From positions 1 through 46,077 of the IMG/VR virus record IMGVR_UViG_3300013306_000025: DNA of 46,077 nucleotides. The stretch is one strand, 5' to 3'. This document shows positions 6,499-12,845 of this stretch, in pieces. Each line of letters starts with the position of its first letter. Positions within the stretch are counted from its first letter, which is position 1. Below the pieces are notes generated by a model. The model saw only the letters and a list, made by a program, of their open reading frames with translations. It had not been told where the DNA came from and did not search any database. Position numbers and translations under genes: made by a program. Source of the stretch: a virus.

Positions 6499-8000
6499 AC
6501 CAAGTCCTCAAAGTTGTCTTCTACTTCCACCGGCAGCTCTTCGAACTGTTCAGCGATCGCCATGCTCAAAGCTGGACGCTTATCGCTGGCCGGTGCCACG
6601 GATGGCTTGCCATCGCTACGACCAATCAATGGCTGCAACTTGGTCCACTTGCGTGGGTTAGCTTCCTTCAAGACCTTCTCAGCCGTTGTGGGACTGATCA
6701 GCTTGAAGTCGTACATTTGGTCAACCTTCAACCGCATCGCCTTCAGCGCGGCTTCGGCTTCCTCCTCGCTAGTCCAGCTACGCGCGCCCTGCCGACCTTC
6801 GACCAGCTTGTACCGAGCATCGGTGAACTTGCCGGCCAGGAGGCGCCTCTCAACTTCAGCGCGTACCGCTTTGGCGAAGCCTTCAATCATGTCGGCCGCG
6901 TCCATCAGAGTCGCCAAACGCTCATCGTCAGCGGTGGCTACCGCTTCTGTTGCCGCTTCCAAGGATGGACGAATGCTTGGCTTTTTGACAGTGAAGTGCG
7001 CCGCTTGCTCGTCGTTACTTGACAACATGCCCGGTTCGAACTCGTGATAGGTAATCGCCGCGGGCTTCACGCCGAACGATTGCGCCAAAAGCTTTTCAGC
7101 CTGCGGCATTTCCACCTTGACGAAACCCTTATCCAGATCCACGAATTCGCCCACGATTAGCTCCATAGTGTGATCGGTACGCTCGTTACATGTCGCAGCT
7201 CGCTTACAGAACTTGCACTGCTTCTCCCCGGGTGTCGCCGGAAGCATTTCGCTGGGAGTAAACGCGATTTCCTTGGACGCTTGGCGGATCAGTTCAATAC
7301 GCGCATCGAGTTCGACCCGGGTAATTACGTGTTCGTCAAAGTGCTGCAAACGCGGCTGCAGGATGTGAAGGTGGATCTCTTCCACTTCGCCCAGGAAGTC
7401 GAACTCCTGCAAACCGGCATCGGTGTACATTTCCTGCTGCTCGTTATCGGCAGCGTAGACCTGGACGCCCATGCCCCACTTCAGATCAATCGAGTGGGCA
7501 ACGCTGCCCTTTATGATCCAAACGTCAGTGGTGCCGGTGGCCGGCTCGACTTCGTCTTTTTCGTAGATCTCGTTCGTGTCGAAATCTACGAAGCAACCAT
7601 CGTCGTGCAGGAAGCAGACGGCGCCGGTGACTTTGTGCCAGTGCTCGCCGGTGATGTGCGCAATGCTGAGTTTCTGTTCGGTGTAGATCATCGCGCCATC
7701 AGCGACAGCCCGAACATAATCCAAAGCTTTCTGCATTGGGCCGATCATGTCGAGCCCGACCGGGTATTGGCCGGAGGTGTGGAACTCGGTTACGCCGTCT
7801 TTAACCCGGATGCGCAGACCTTGAAAGTGCTTCGCGTCGACGTTCTGCGATAGGCATTGCTCCATCAGGAAATGCGCTGCGGTGCCTTCGTCAGCAAAGC
7901 TGCTCGACTGGTCGGGCAACCCGCGTTCCCGATGCGGCTTAGCCAAGCAGCGAATCGCTGCTGGCATACCGCTCGGGCTCAAAAGTGCGTGTGCGCCCAT
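6495..8000 (-). CDS. DUF2800 PD-(D/E)XK exonuclease (RecB/Cas4-like)
   Basis: The 501-residue protein matches the phage DUF2800 family. It has LLSPSG near the start, DEGTAAH at 37-43, GTTDV (D159) and IDLKWGMGV (D172, K174), which form the D...DxK nuclease core, and a QPRLQHFDE motif. A cysteine cluster C262, C265 and C271 near residue 265 resembles the iron-sulfur ligands of Cas4/AddB-like nucleases. The last third contains a charged extension. It probably resects DNA during replication-linked recombination together with the DUF2815 SSB that follows it. Confidence 0.85.
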   Translation of the reverse strand: MGAHALLSPSGMPAAIRCLAKPHRERGLPDQSSSFADEGTAAHFLMEQCLSQNVDAKHFQGLRIRVKDGVTEFHTSGQYPVGLDMIGPMQKALDYVRAVADGAMIYTEQKLSIAHITGEHWHKVTGAVCFLHDDGCFVDFDTNEIYEKDEVEPATGTTDVWIIKGSVAHSIDLKWGMGVQVYAADNEQQEMYTDAGLQEFDFLGEVEEIHLHILQPRLQHFDEHVITRVELDARIELIRQASKEIAFTPSEMLPATPGEKQCKFCKRAATCNERTDHTMELIVGEFVDLDKGFVKVEMPQAEKLLAQSFGVKPAAITYHEFEPGMLSSNDEQAAHFTVKKPSIRPSLEAATEAVATADDERLATLMDAADMIEGFAKAVRAEVERRLLAGKFTDARYKLVEGRQGARSWTSEEEAEAALKAMRLKVDQMYDFKLISPTTAEKVLKEANPRKWTKLQPLIGRSDGKPSVAPASDKRPALSMAIAEQFEELPVEVEDNFEDLV

Positions 8001-8003
8001 GGC

Positions 8004-8471
8004 TCAGTCCTCGAGCTTCAGCAGATCAGCGTAGACGGCTTCCAGCTTCACCTGGTCGTTCACGGTGCTGAAGTCGTCTTCTTTGTCCAGAAGCACTTTG
8101 AGGTTTGCAATACCGTGCTTGGCGTTGAGCGCCTTGATAGCTTCACGCTGCGTCGGGGCCAGTTTTAGTACCAATTCGCGGACGGTTTCGTAAGCGATGT
8201 TTGCTTCAGCCACGGTTCCGGCATTTTCGCCCGCATCCGAAGCTGTGTCGGACTCTTCCGCCTTTGGGTCGGGCTTTTTGTCCTCGACCTTCGGTTCTTC
8301 TTTCTTCACGACCGGCTTCGGATCAGCCTTCGGCTTCTCTTCCGACTTGATAGGCGTACGCCCGGCCAGGGATAGGGTCAGCAGTTTGACCGCTTCGGTG
8401 TTCGCGAGCAGCGCTTCGGTGTTCGCGAGCAGCGCTTCGGTATGGGCTTGGATCAGGGATTCAATCGACAT
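8004..8471 (-). CDS. Hypothetical replication-operon protein with N-terminal heptapeptide repeats
   Basis: The 155-residue protein has three parts: an N-terminal helix with two perfect EALLANT heptads (a third starts as EAV), a Lys/Pro/Glu-rich linker and a helical C-terminal domain (about residues 92-155). The heptads are encoded by an exact 21-bp tandem repeat. The gene directly follows the promoter at 8529-8557 and a 22-bp tandem repeat in its leader, and ends three bases before the DUF2800 nuclease. A coiled-coil scaffold or nuclease partner is possible; this is inference. Confidence 0.7.
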   Translation of the reverse strand: MSIESLIQAHTEALLANTEALLANTEAVKLLTLSLAGRTPIKSEEKPKADPKPVVKKEEPKVEDKKPDPKAEESDTASDAGENAGTVAEANIAYETVRELVLKLAPTQREAIKALNAKHGIANLKVLLDKEDDFSTVNDQVKLEAVYADLLKLED

Positions 8472-8485
8472 GTTGCAAGTTCCTT

Positions 8486-8529
8486 TTCGGTTAAGGTGTG
8501 CCGCAGATTCGGTTAAGGTGTGCCGCAGA
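8486..8529. repeat. Perfect 22-bp tandem repeat in a 5' leader
   Basis: Two adjacent exact copies of a 22-bp unit (8486-8507 and 8508-8529; unit TTCGGTTAAGGTGTGCCGCA plus GA) lie between the promoter -10 box and the start codon of the gene at 8471. They would form most of the transcript leader. They could be protein-binding or RNA-level control sites, or a recent duplication. Confidence 0.9.
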
Positions 8530-8557
8530 TGGTAGAGAGCGGCACAAGGTATGTCAA
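8529..8557 (-). promoter_or_regulatory. Leftward sigma70-like promoter for the DUF2800 unit
   Basis: On the minus strand: TTGACA (perfect -35), 17 bases, TACCAT. CACTTG overlaps the -35 box, the same half-site seen in the palindrome at 12853-12866. The predicted start lies in the 22-bp tandem repeats. Confidence 0.7.
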
Positions 8558-8562
8558 GTGGA

Positions 8563-8772
8563 TTAATTGCTATTGCTTGTAGGTTTACAGCAGCACGATT
8601 TAGCGAGAGGCAAAAAGCCAGACGCTTCGCGCTTTTTGTTCATGGCGTCTTTGCACCCATGGTGATCGCCTGCCCAGCATTGGCAAGGACTCTGCCAACC
8701 GCAGTTGTTGCACCAATCCCCCGTAGGGCTGCGTGATGCCTTTTCAGATTTACAGCTAGGGCAAGTCGACAT
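8563..8772 (-). CDS. Zinc-ribbon protein
   Basis: A 69-residue Cys-rich protein: CPSC near residue 4 pairs with CNNCG near 22 as a zinc ribbon; CQC and CCCKP follow. The ATG at 8770-8772 follows AAGGAGAAGGAA. The longer upstream frame overlaps the neighbouring gene too far. Likely a small zinc-binding early protein; target unknown. Confidence 0.65.
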   Translation of the reverse strand: MSTCPSCKSEKASRSPTGDWCNNCGWQSPCQCWAGDHHGCKDAMNKKREASGFLPLAKSCCCKPTSNSN

Positions 8773-9082
8773 TTCCTTCTCCTTTCCAGTCATGGCAGTA
8801 CCATCCGTTTGATTGGCTGGCGCTGCCTTTTCGGTGTGGGGCGCCGTCGATCTCCCAAGGGAAACCTGAGCAGTAACACCCCAGTTGTTTGTGTTCTTTC
8901 TTCTTGCGATACCAGTCAACCCGGTACGTGCCGCCGCAGTCGCAATGCACGATCGGCTCTATGCATTTTGCTCGTGCTTCCCGGCACGCTTTGCACTTGC
9001 AACCGTTGCGCATGTTCTCGGGTAGCTGCGTAAGCGTTCTGCGGCCATCACAAGACCGGCACCTGCACGGGTAGCGGTTCAT
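8756..9082 (-). CDS. Cys-rich multi-zinc hypothetical protein
   Basis: The 108-residue protein begins MNRYPCRCRSCDGRRTL and contains CKCKAC, HCDCGGTYRVDWYRKK, and CYCSG, enough ligands for two or three zinc sites. The start overlaps the preceding stop as ATGA. It belongs to a run of small Cys-rich genes in this operon. Such phage proteins often bind nucleic acid or host polymerase, but nothing here shows which. Confidence 0.65.
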   Translation of the reverse strand: MNRYPCRCRSCDGRRTLTQLPENMRNGCKCKACREARAKCIEPIVHCDCGGTYRVDWYRKKKEHKQLGCYCSGFPWEIDGAPHRKGSASQSNGWYCHDWKGEGNVDLP

Positions 9083-9174
9083 CGGTTTAGTTCGTGGATC
9101 AGCCAAATGAATTCCATCAGTGCGATGCCGCTGGATAGTCCGCACCACAGGTAGAGCTTTTCCGTCTCGGTCAT
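9079..9174 (-). CDS. 31-residue membrane microprotein
   Basis: Starts MTETEKLYLWCGLSSGIALM; one hydrophobic helix over about residues 8-28. ATGA overlaps at both ends (with the CsrA-like gene upstream and the Cys-rich gene downstream) support translation. Function unknown. Confidence 0.55.
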   Translation of the reverse strand: MTETEKLYLWCGLSSGIALMEFIWLIHELNR

Positions 9175-9458
9175 TCTTCCTTCTCCTTTATCAGTTCGGT
9201 ACGCAGGATCTGTACTTCCCGGGGTGCGGTGAAATTGAGCTTTGCGTGGCCTTTGGCGAGGTCCACAACCTGGACGGAAATCCCTTCAGCAATTTGCAGG
9301 GAGTCCCGGAACCGGACGCGTTCGACCTGGAGCGTGGACAAGATCCGCATTTTGCAGAACCCGCCGCACACATCGAGGATGTCAACGTATTCCGCTACGC
9401 CGTCGATGATCAGCCGCACCGCTTGGCCGGCTTTGCGTGTCAATACGAGATTGGTCAT
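9171..9458 (-). CDS. CsrA/RsmA-like RNA-binding protein with duplicated core
   Basis: The 95-residue protein begins with a CsrA-like first strand, LVLTRKAGQAVRLIIDG, and ends with the CsrA C-terminal signature APREVQILRTELIKEKEE (compare APKEVAVHREEI of CsrA; R86 matches RNA-contacting R44). CsrA is usually about 61 residues. The extra length looks like a second copy of the strand 2-5 region: residues 1-54 form one unit ending VRFRDSL (R51 at the R44 position) and residues 55-91 repeat it. CsrA is a domain-swapped dimer, so this may be a single-chain version. It would bind GGA-containing hairpins in mRNA leaders. ATGA coupling on both sides. Confidence 0.7.
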   Translation of the reverse strand: MTNLVLTRKAGQAVRLIIDGVAEYVDILDVCGGFCKMRILSTLQVERVRFRDSLQIAEGISVQVVDLAKGHAKLNFTAPREVQILRTELIKEKEE

Positions 9459-9748
9459 ACGTCCTCCTCGACGATTTCGAATTTGCGGTAGCCGGCGTCG
9501 TATAGGGCTTCTGCGTACTCTAATGCGAGCTGCCCATTCGGGTACTTCACGGCCGTGCAGATCGTTTCTTTCATCTCAGCTATCGTCCCCTCCCTGTCGG
9601 AGACGAGAGGAACCATTTGCCCTTTGAAGGCATCGCCGATCCAAAGCCACTGGTGGTCCTGCCAAATCGCCCACGTCTTGTCGCCGCAGCGTTTCGCGTA
9701 CTGGTCAGAGCAAGACCATCGGTGGGTAGCGCCATTAGGAATGATCAT
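9455..9748 (-). CDS. Hypothetical protein
   Basis: A 97-residue protein starting MIIPNGATHRWSCSDQYAKR with several Trp residues in DKTWAIWQDHQWLWIGD. The start at 9748 overlaps the preceding stop as ATGA; the longer frame is not supported. Function unknown; the C-terminal YAEALYDAGYRKF segment is helical. Confidence 0.65.
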   Translation of the reverse strand: MIIPNGATHRWSCSDQYAKRCGDKTWAIWQDHQWLWIGDAFKGQMVPLVSDREGTIAEMKETICTAVKYPNGQLALEYAEALYDAGYRKFEIVEEDV

Positions 9749-9930
9749 TTGCGCATCACCTTTTCCATTATCAGATCCACTTCGAAGACAGCAGCTTGCA
9801 TGTCCATTCGTCTTTCCGGATTGTTCTTGGTCCCGACGATCAAATCTTTTTCGTTCAGTGCGTACCCGGTCTGCGTGATCCAGTGGCCGGGCAGCCATGG
9901 GGTTAAGTCAGATACTGGCGGCTGAAGCAT
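9745..9930 (-). CDS. Hypothetical protein
   Basis: A 61-residue protein starting MLQPPVSDLTPWLPGHWITQ and ending EVDLIMEKVMRK. AGGAGG lies about six bases before the ATG at 9928-9930, which excludes the longer upstream frame. Function unknown. Confidence 0.6.
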   Translation of the reverse strand: MLQPPVSDLTPWLPGHWITQTGYALNEKDLIVGTKNNPERRMDMQAAVFEVDLIMEKVMRK

Positions 9931-9938
9931 GGCGCCTC

Positions 9939-10007
9939 CTAGGAGAAGTAGAAGCCAATTAGAATTAGGCAGAGCACGGTCAGGAACATCCATTCGGCGT
10001 CGTCCAT
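9939..10007 (-). CDS. 22-residue membrane microprotein
   Basis: Starts MDDAEWMFLTVLCLILIGF: a short acidic head then one hydrophobic helix. AGGAG lies about nine bases before the ATG, and the frame starts one base after the previous stop. The stop overlaps the Shine-Dalgarno of the next gene. Plausible but very short. Confidence 0.45.
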   Translation of the reverse strand: MDDAEWMFLTVLCLILIGFYFS

Positions 10008-10008
10008 G

Positions 10009-10215
10009 TCAGGTCTCCTGCTTTGGGATCAGCCCGCTTAGGGCGACGCGGAGGGCGATACTGGTCAGGTCGTCGACCCACTCCAGTTCGTCACCGTGCG
10101 CGATCCCGATAGACGCCATGCTGTTCGAGACGAAGAAACGTGTACCTAAGCGCTCGCACGCTTCCAGCGACTCGGCCAGGGTCAATAACGCTTCAGCCTG
10201 TGCGCGGGTGATCAT
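10009..10215 (-). CDS. Hypothetical protein
   Basis: A 68-residue protein starting MITRAQAEALLTLAESLEAC. The start at 10215 overlaps the upstream stop as ATGA. A longer frame to 10344 would run over the whole preceding gene and is rejected. Helical N-terminus; function unknown. Confidence 0.6.
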   Translation of the reverse strand: MITRAQAEALLTLAESLEACERLGTRFFVSNSMASIGIAHGDELEWVDDLTSIALRVALSGLIPKQET

Positions 10216-10355
10216 TTTGAAGAACTCCACTGGATGTAAAGGCAAGTCGCGCCGAACACTGCTTGGCCGATAAGGGGCTTTAGCGAATCGCCGAGAAGCA
10301 GATCCATTACGGCCCAAACGCTGATCGACATAATGAGAATCCATTTCCTACTCAC
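10212..10355 (-). CDS. Small membrane protein, GTG start
   Basis: A 47-residue protein; after the GTG it reads SRKWILIMSISVWAVMDLLL, a basic start followed by a hydrophobic segment, and the rest (IGQAVFGATCLYIQW) is also hydrophobic. The GTG overlaps the upstream stop as GTGA. Likely inner membrane. Confidence 0.55.
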   Translation of the reverse strand: MSRKWILIMSISVWAVMDLLLGDSLKPLIGQAVFGATCLYIQWSSSK

Positions 10356-10522
10356 GGCTTGCGTACTCCTAGGAGTTGTTCGGGGACGACGCGCAGGCGG
10401 GTCGCGCCTACCGTTACGTCGTAGCTCTTCGTACCGACCTTCACGACACGCGCCAGGCACTTGTGGTACTCGCTCTGCGTGTCGTTAATGCGGACGGTCT
10501 GATTAGGTTTGAAGCGGTTCAT
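10352..10522 (-). CDS. Small basic beta-rich hypothetical protein
   Basis: A 56-residue protein starting MNRFKPNQTVRINDTQSEYH with a pattern of short strands (ARVVKVGTKSYDVTVG) typical of SH3/KOW-like barrels, which often bind nucleic acid. The start overlaps the upstream stop as ATGA. Fold assignment is inference. Confidence 0.55.
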   Translation of the reverse strand: MNRFKPNQTVRINDTQSEYHKCLARVVKVGTKSYDVTVGATRLRVVPEQLLGVRKP

Positions 10523-10719
10523 TCGAAAGGCTTCCCGCAGTCGGCGCAGAACACACGGCCGGTACCGCTATGGCCGAGAAGAGTTTCGTGTTTGCAGTTC
10601 TCGCGCTGCGCTGCTTTAGCTTCGTCTTCCGAGATGTAGACGTTTGCCGCAGCGTTCATCGCCGGGCTGCCGAGGCGCACTTCGATCGGCTTATTTACTA
10701 CGTTCAGAATCCAAACCAT
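10519..10719 (-). CDS. Small protein with C-terminal zinc-knuckle motif
   Basis: A 66-residue protein starting MVWILNVVNKPIEVRLGSPA and ending GRVFCADCGKPFE. CKHET and CADCG could supply one zinc site. It is the first gene after the promoter at 10753-10781 and has GGAGAAGG in front of its ATG. Confidence 0.6.
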   Translation of the reverse strand: MVWILNVVNKPIEVRLGSPAMNAAANVYISEDEAKAAQRENCKHETLLGHSGTGRVFCADCGKPFE

Positions 10720-10752
10720 AATCCTTCTCCTATTCTTTTACTGTGTGACTGC

Positions 10753-10781
10753 ACTATACAACACGCTACTTGCGATTGCTT
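10753..10781 (-). promoter_or_regulatory. Leftward promoter with CAAGTA spacer element
   Basis: On the minus strand: AAGCAA, 17 bases, TATAGT, with CGCAAGTA at the same offset in the spacer as in the other two promoters of this group and GTTG directly before the -10 box. It serves the gene starting at 10719. Confidence 0.65.
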
Positions 10782-10798
10782 GTAGGTCCGACGAACGG

Positions 10799-11044
10799 TT
10801 AGTGTTTCGCCTTCTTGATTAAGCGAGGATCTACCGGATGCTTAGGCGCTGGTGCCCGTCCGCAAATACAGCCGTCATTCATGTGCTCCACCGTCGCTTC
10901 AAAATCAGCCGACATTTTCGCTAAGGCTTCTCGCAGTTCATCGATCTCGTCTTGCATGTAACTGTCAGGCGAAAATCTAGACAGTCCATTTTCGTTGCTG
11001 TTTTGGTCCTCTTCGTACAACTCACGCCATGGTCTGATATTCAT
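10799..11044 (-). CDS. Hypothetical protein with central helix
   Basis: An 81-residue protein starting MNIRPWRELYEEDQNSNENG; SYMQDEIDELREALAKMSAD is probably a coiled helix, followed by CICGRAPAPKH. The start overlaps the preceding stop as ATGA. Function unknown. It is the last gene before the 10.75-kb promoter. Confidence 0.65.
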   Translation of the reverse strand: MNIRPWRELYEEDQNSNENGLSRFSPDSYMQDEIDELREALAKMSADFEATVEHMNDGCICGRAPAPKHPVDPRLIKKAKH

Positions 11045-11199
11045 TTCTTCCGATCTCCTCTACTACTTCCAATCAAAGGCTTCTGACCGTCCTTCAACGG
11101 CCAGGGTGATTCGGTATGGCAATCCGGGCAGTGAATAATGCGCAGGCTGCTCATGCGTATCACGTCCGGGTTACCGCACTTGGGGCATAGGAGGGTCAT
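11041..11199 (-). CDS. 52-residue zinc-ribbon protein
   Basis: The protein starts MTLLCPKCGNPDVIRMSSLR and contains CPDCH 21 residues after CPKCG, a classic two-knuckle zinc ribbon; the tail is basic (RGDRKK). ATGA overlaps both neighbours. Likely nucleic-acid or polymerase binding, by analogy only. Confidence 0.65.
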   Translation of the reverse strand: MTLLCPKCGNPDVIRMSSLRIIHCPDCHTESPWPLKDGQKPLIGSSRGDRKK

Positions 11200-11423
11200 T
11201 TAAACCGGCTCGCAGACTGGTCATAAGAAATGCCCTCTCCGTCCAGTAGGGTTTCCAGGTATTCAACGCGGGACATTTCGTCCTCAGTCGAAATCCCTAC
11301 GACCGTCATGCCGCAACCGGGGATATCCGCTTCCTCAGATATCGAATCGCAAATAGCGTCCCGATACGCTTTACTCGCGTCGGCATCGTTTATCTCGTAC
11401 ACAACCGTCAAAAACTTTTTCAT
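11196..11423 (-). CDS. Hypothetical acidic protein
   Basis: A 75-residue protein starting MKKFLTVVYEINDADASKAY, predicted alpha/beta and acidic. ATGA overlaps at both ends place it in the coupled early chain. No family recognised. Confidence 0.65.
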   Translation of the reverse strand: MKKFLTVVYEINDADASKAYRDAICDSISEEADIPGCGMTVVGISTEDEMSRVEYLETLLDGEGISYDQSASRFK

Positions 11424-11545
11424 GCGTTGAACCCTGAGCTGGTGGTGAAAAGCAGTTTTGCAGCTACCTGGTCGTGCATCTGACCTTTGGCGCAGTCGCT
11501 GGTGTTGACTTTGGACATCTTGGGTTTAGCTGGGCGCTTTTTCAT
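11420..11545 (-). CDS. 41-residue basic hypothetical protein
   Basis: A small protein starting MKKRPAKPKMSKVNTSDCAK with a strongly basic N-terminus. ATGA overlaps with the genes on both sides support it. Function unknown. Confidence 0.55.
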   Translation of the reverse strand: MKKRPAKPKMSKVNTSDCAKGQMHDQVAAKLLFTTSSGFNA

Positions 11546-11946
11546 TGGTCACCTTCCACGTAAACCAAAGTCGGTTCGTTGTCCTCTTCGTACAGGTGGT
11601 ATCCGATGAAGGTCCGGTCTGCACTCGATGCGCAGTAAGGCTTGACCCAGTCGAAGAACGCTTCGATCTCGCCGTCATAGTTTTTTAGATCTGCTCTCGC
11701 ACAGAGGTAGTACCCGCCGTGGATGTCGTCGAACCACAAATTGCACGTAGCGCGGGGCTGGTGGTAGTAGCTCGAACAACTGAGCACCATGCAGGCGCGA
11801 GGCAGCTTGAAGAAAGGATGTTCAGGCAGTGTTACCTCGTCATCTATCCCGAATTCGCCGTTCAGCCATTTCAACGCCGTGACAACTTCAACTGGGAGAT
11901 TGGTTTTGAATTCGATCTTTACGTAAATCTCTGTGTACATGCCCAT
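11542..11946 (-). CDS. Conserved-type phage hypothetical protein (MGMYTEIYVK)
   Basis: The 134-residue protein starts MGMYTEIYVKIEFKTNLPVE and contains PRATCNLWFDDIHGGYYLCA and a C-terminal GYHLYEEDNEPTLVYVE. This opening is common among uncharacterised phage proteins. It follows the two lipoprotein genes and is coupled to the next gene by ATGA. Confidence 0.7.
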   Translation of the reverse strand: MGMYTEIYVKIEFKTNLPVEVVTALKWLNGEFGIDDEVTLPEHPFFKLPRACMVLSCSSYYHQPRATCNLWFDDIHGGYYLCARADLKNYDGEIEAFFDWVKPYCASSADRTFIGYHLYEEDNEPTLVYVEGDQ

Positions 11947-11947
11947 T

Positions 11948-12319
11948 TCAATAAGCCCCGTTCACGTTATCAGGAAGCGAAAACATATCGCCGGTAGCTG
12001 GGTCGACCATCAGGCCCGACACCACGCTGATACAAAAGCCGACCCAGTACCATGGTGTTACGTGCGAGTCGAGTTCCACCGTCGGGCCTTTGTCGTAGGC
12101 AACCTGGTAGGTCTGCCCGTCGAAGAAACCCGCTGCAGCGTCCAGGTTAACTTTAGCCGGCGTAACGCCTGTAGCGACGCGCTTGCCGTCTTCGTCGGTA
12201 ATGCTGAAGTGCTGACCGGATGGCTCGGACGTGACCTGCACGTCGGTCATACGGTCGTTCATGATGGTCGAGCATCCGGAAAGGGTGATGATTGCGATTG
12301 AGGCGAGAAGGCGTTTCAT
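11948..12319 (-). CDS. Putative lipoprotein with PEGA-like region
   Basis: The 123-residue protein has a lipoprotein signal: MKRLLASIAIITLSGC with the lipobox LSGC (Cys16). The following TSEPSGQHFSITDEDGKRVA resembles PEGA-type beta repeats. It is the second gene of the early leftward operon. Early phage lipoproteins can block receptors or exclude superinfecting phage; that role is only suggested by position. ATGA overlap with the first gene. Confidence 0.7.
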   Translation of the reverse strand: MKRLLASIAIITLSGCSTIMNDRMTDVQVTSEPSGQHFSITDEDGKRVATGVTPAKVNLDAAAGFFDGQTYQVAYDKGPTVELDSHVTPWYWVGFCISVVSGLMVDPATGDMFSLPDNVNGAY

Positions 12320-12729
12320 TTCGGCACCACTGCGTCTTTAAGCGCTTCGGAGCTGCCTTTGAAGTCAACGTCAGGCAGGATGGTTTGTGGTTTGAAGATC
12401 ACACGATAGTGGTAGACGCTTACGTCGGCACCGACTAGTTGCTCGCTGAAGTAGGTCACGTTATCCGACAGACCGAGGCTGTGCTTCTTGTACTCGGCTG
12501 GTCCTGTCTTGCACGTCACGTCCAGTTTGCCGGCGGTGCCTGCGTCGAAGCTGCAGCGCCCTTCGATCGACAGCATGTAGCCGCCAGTAATGCCGTTATA
12601 GAAGACGATGCGTCGACTGATCTCGAAGTTGTCAGCGGCTTGGCTAAGGTTGCGAGATGCGACCCGGGCGTCATTGTCACAGCCGGCCAGGGTAGAGAGG
12701 ATTGCTGCAGCGATCAGAATGCGTTTCAT
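12316..12729 (-). CDS. Beta-sandwich-type lipoprotein
   Basis: The 137-residue protein begins MKRILIAAAILSTLAGCDND, a lipoprotein signal with lipobox LAGC (Cys17). The body resembles phage proteins annotated as beta-sandwich lipoprotein (SRRIVFYNGITGGYMLSIEG, then HYRVIFKPQTILPDVDF). The ATG at 12727-12729 was preferred to the upstream one at 12756, which lies on the -10 box. It is the first gene after the leftward promoter and so probably among the earliest expressed. Membrane or periplasmic location expected. Confidence 0.75.
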   Translation of the reverse strand: MKRILIAAAILSTLAGCDNDARVASRNLSQAADNFEISRRIVFYNGITGGYMLSIEGRCSFDAGTAGKLDVTCKTGPAEYKKHSLGLSDNVTYFSEQLVGADVSVYHYRVIFKPQTILPDVDFKGSSEALKDAVVPK

Positions 12730-12755
12730 GGTGGATCCCCGTTTGGTGTTGAGCA

Positions 12756-12784
12756 AAGTTACAATCTAATACTTGTGCTGTCTA
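12756..12784 (-). promoter_or_regulatory. Main leftward early promoter
   Basis: On the minus strand: TAGACA, 17 bases, TAACTT. The spacer holds GCACAAGTA at the same offset as the promoters at 5.5 and 10.7 kb and ends ATTG. It lies about 27 bases ahead of the first early gene. Confidence 0.65.
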
Positions 12785-12845
12785 GTAGTATTTGCCTACC
12801 GTTCATCCGGACGCACCTCGGGCCGGTTCGAAACTTTATACAAGC

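Noticed and set aside
7170-7853. 227-codon open frame antisense to the DUF2800 nuclease
   Set aside because: The opposite strand carries conserved nuclease motifs over the whole stretch; this frame has none and lacks a promoter or ribosome site.
10009-10344. Longer version (111 codons) of the gene ending at 10009
   Set aside because: It would overlap the whole membrane-protein gene at 10212-10355; the internal ATG at 10215 has the standard ATGA overlap.
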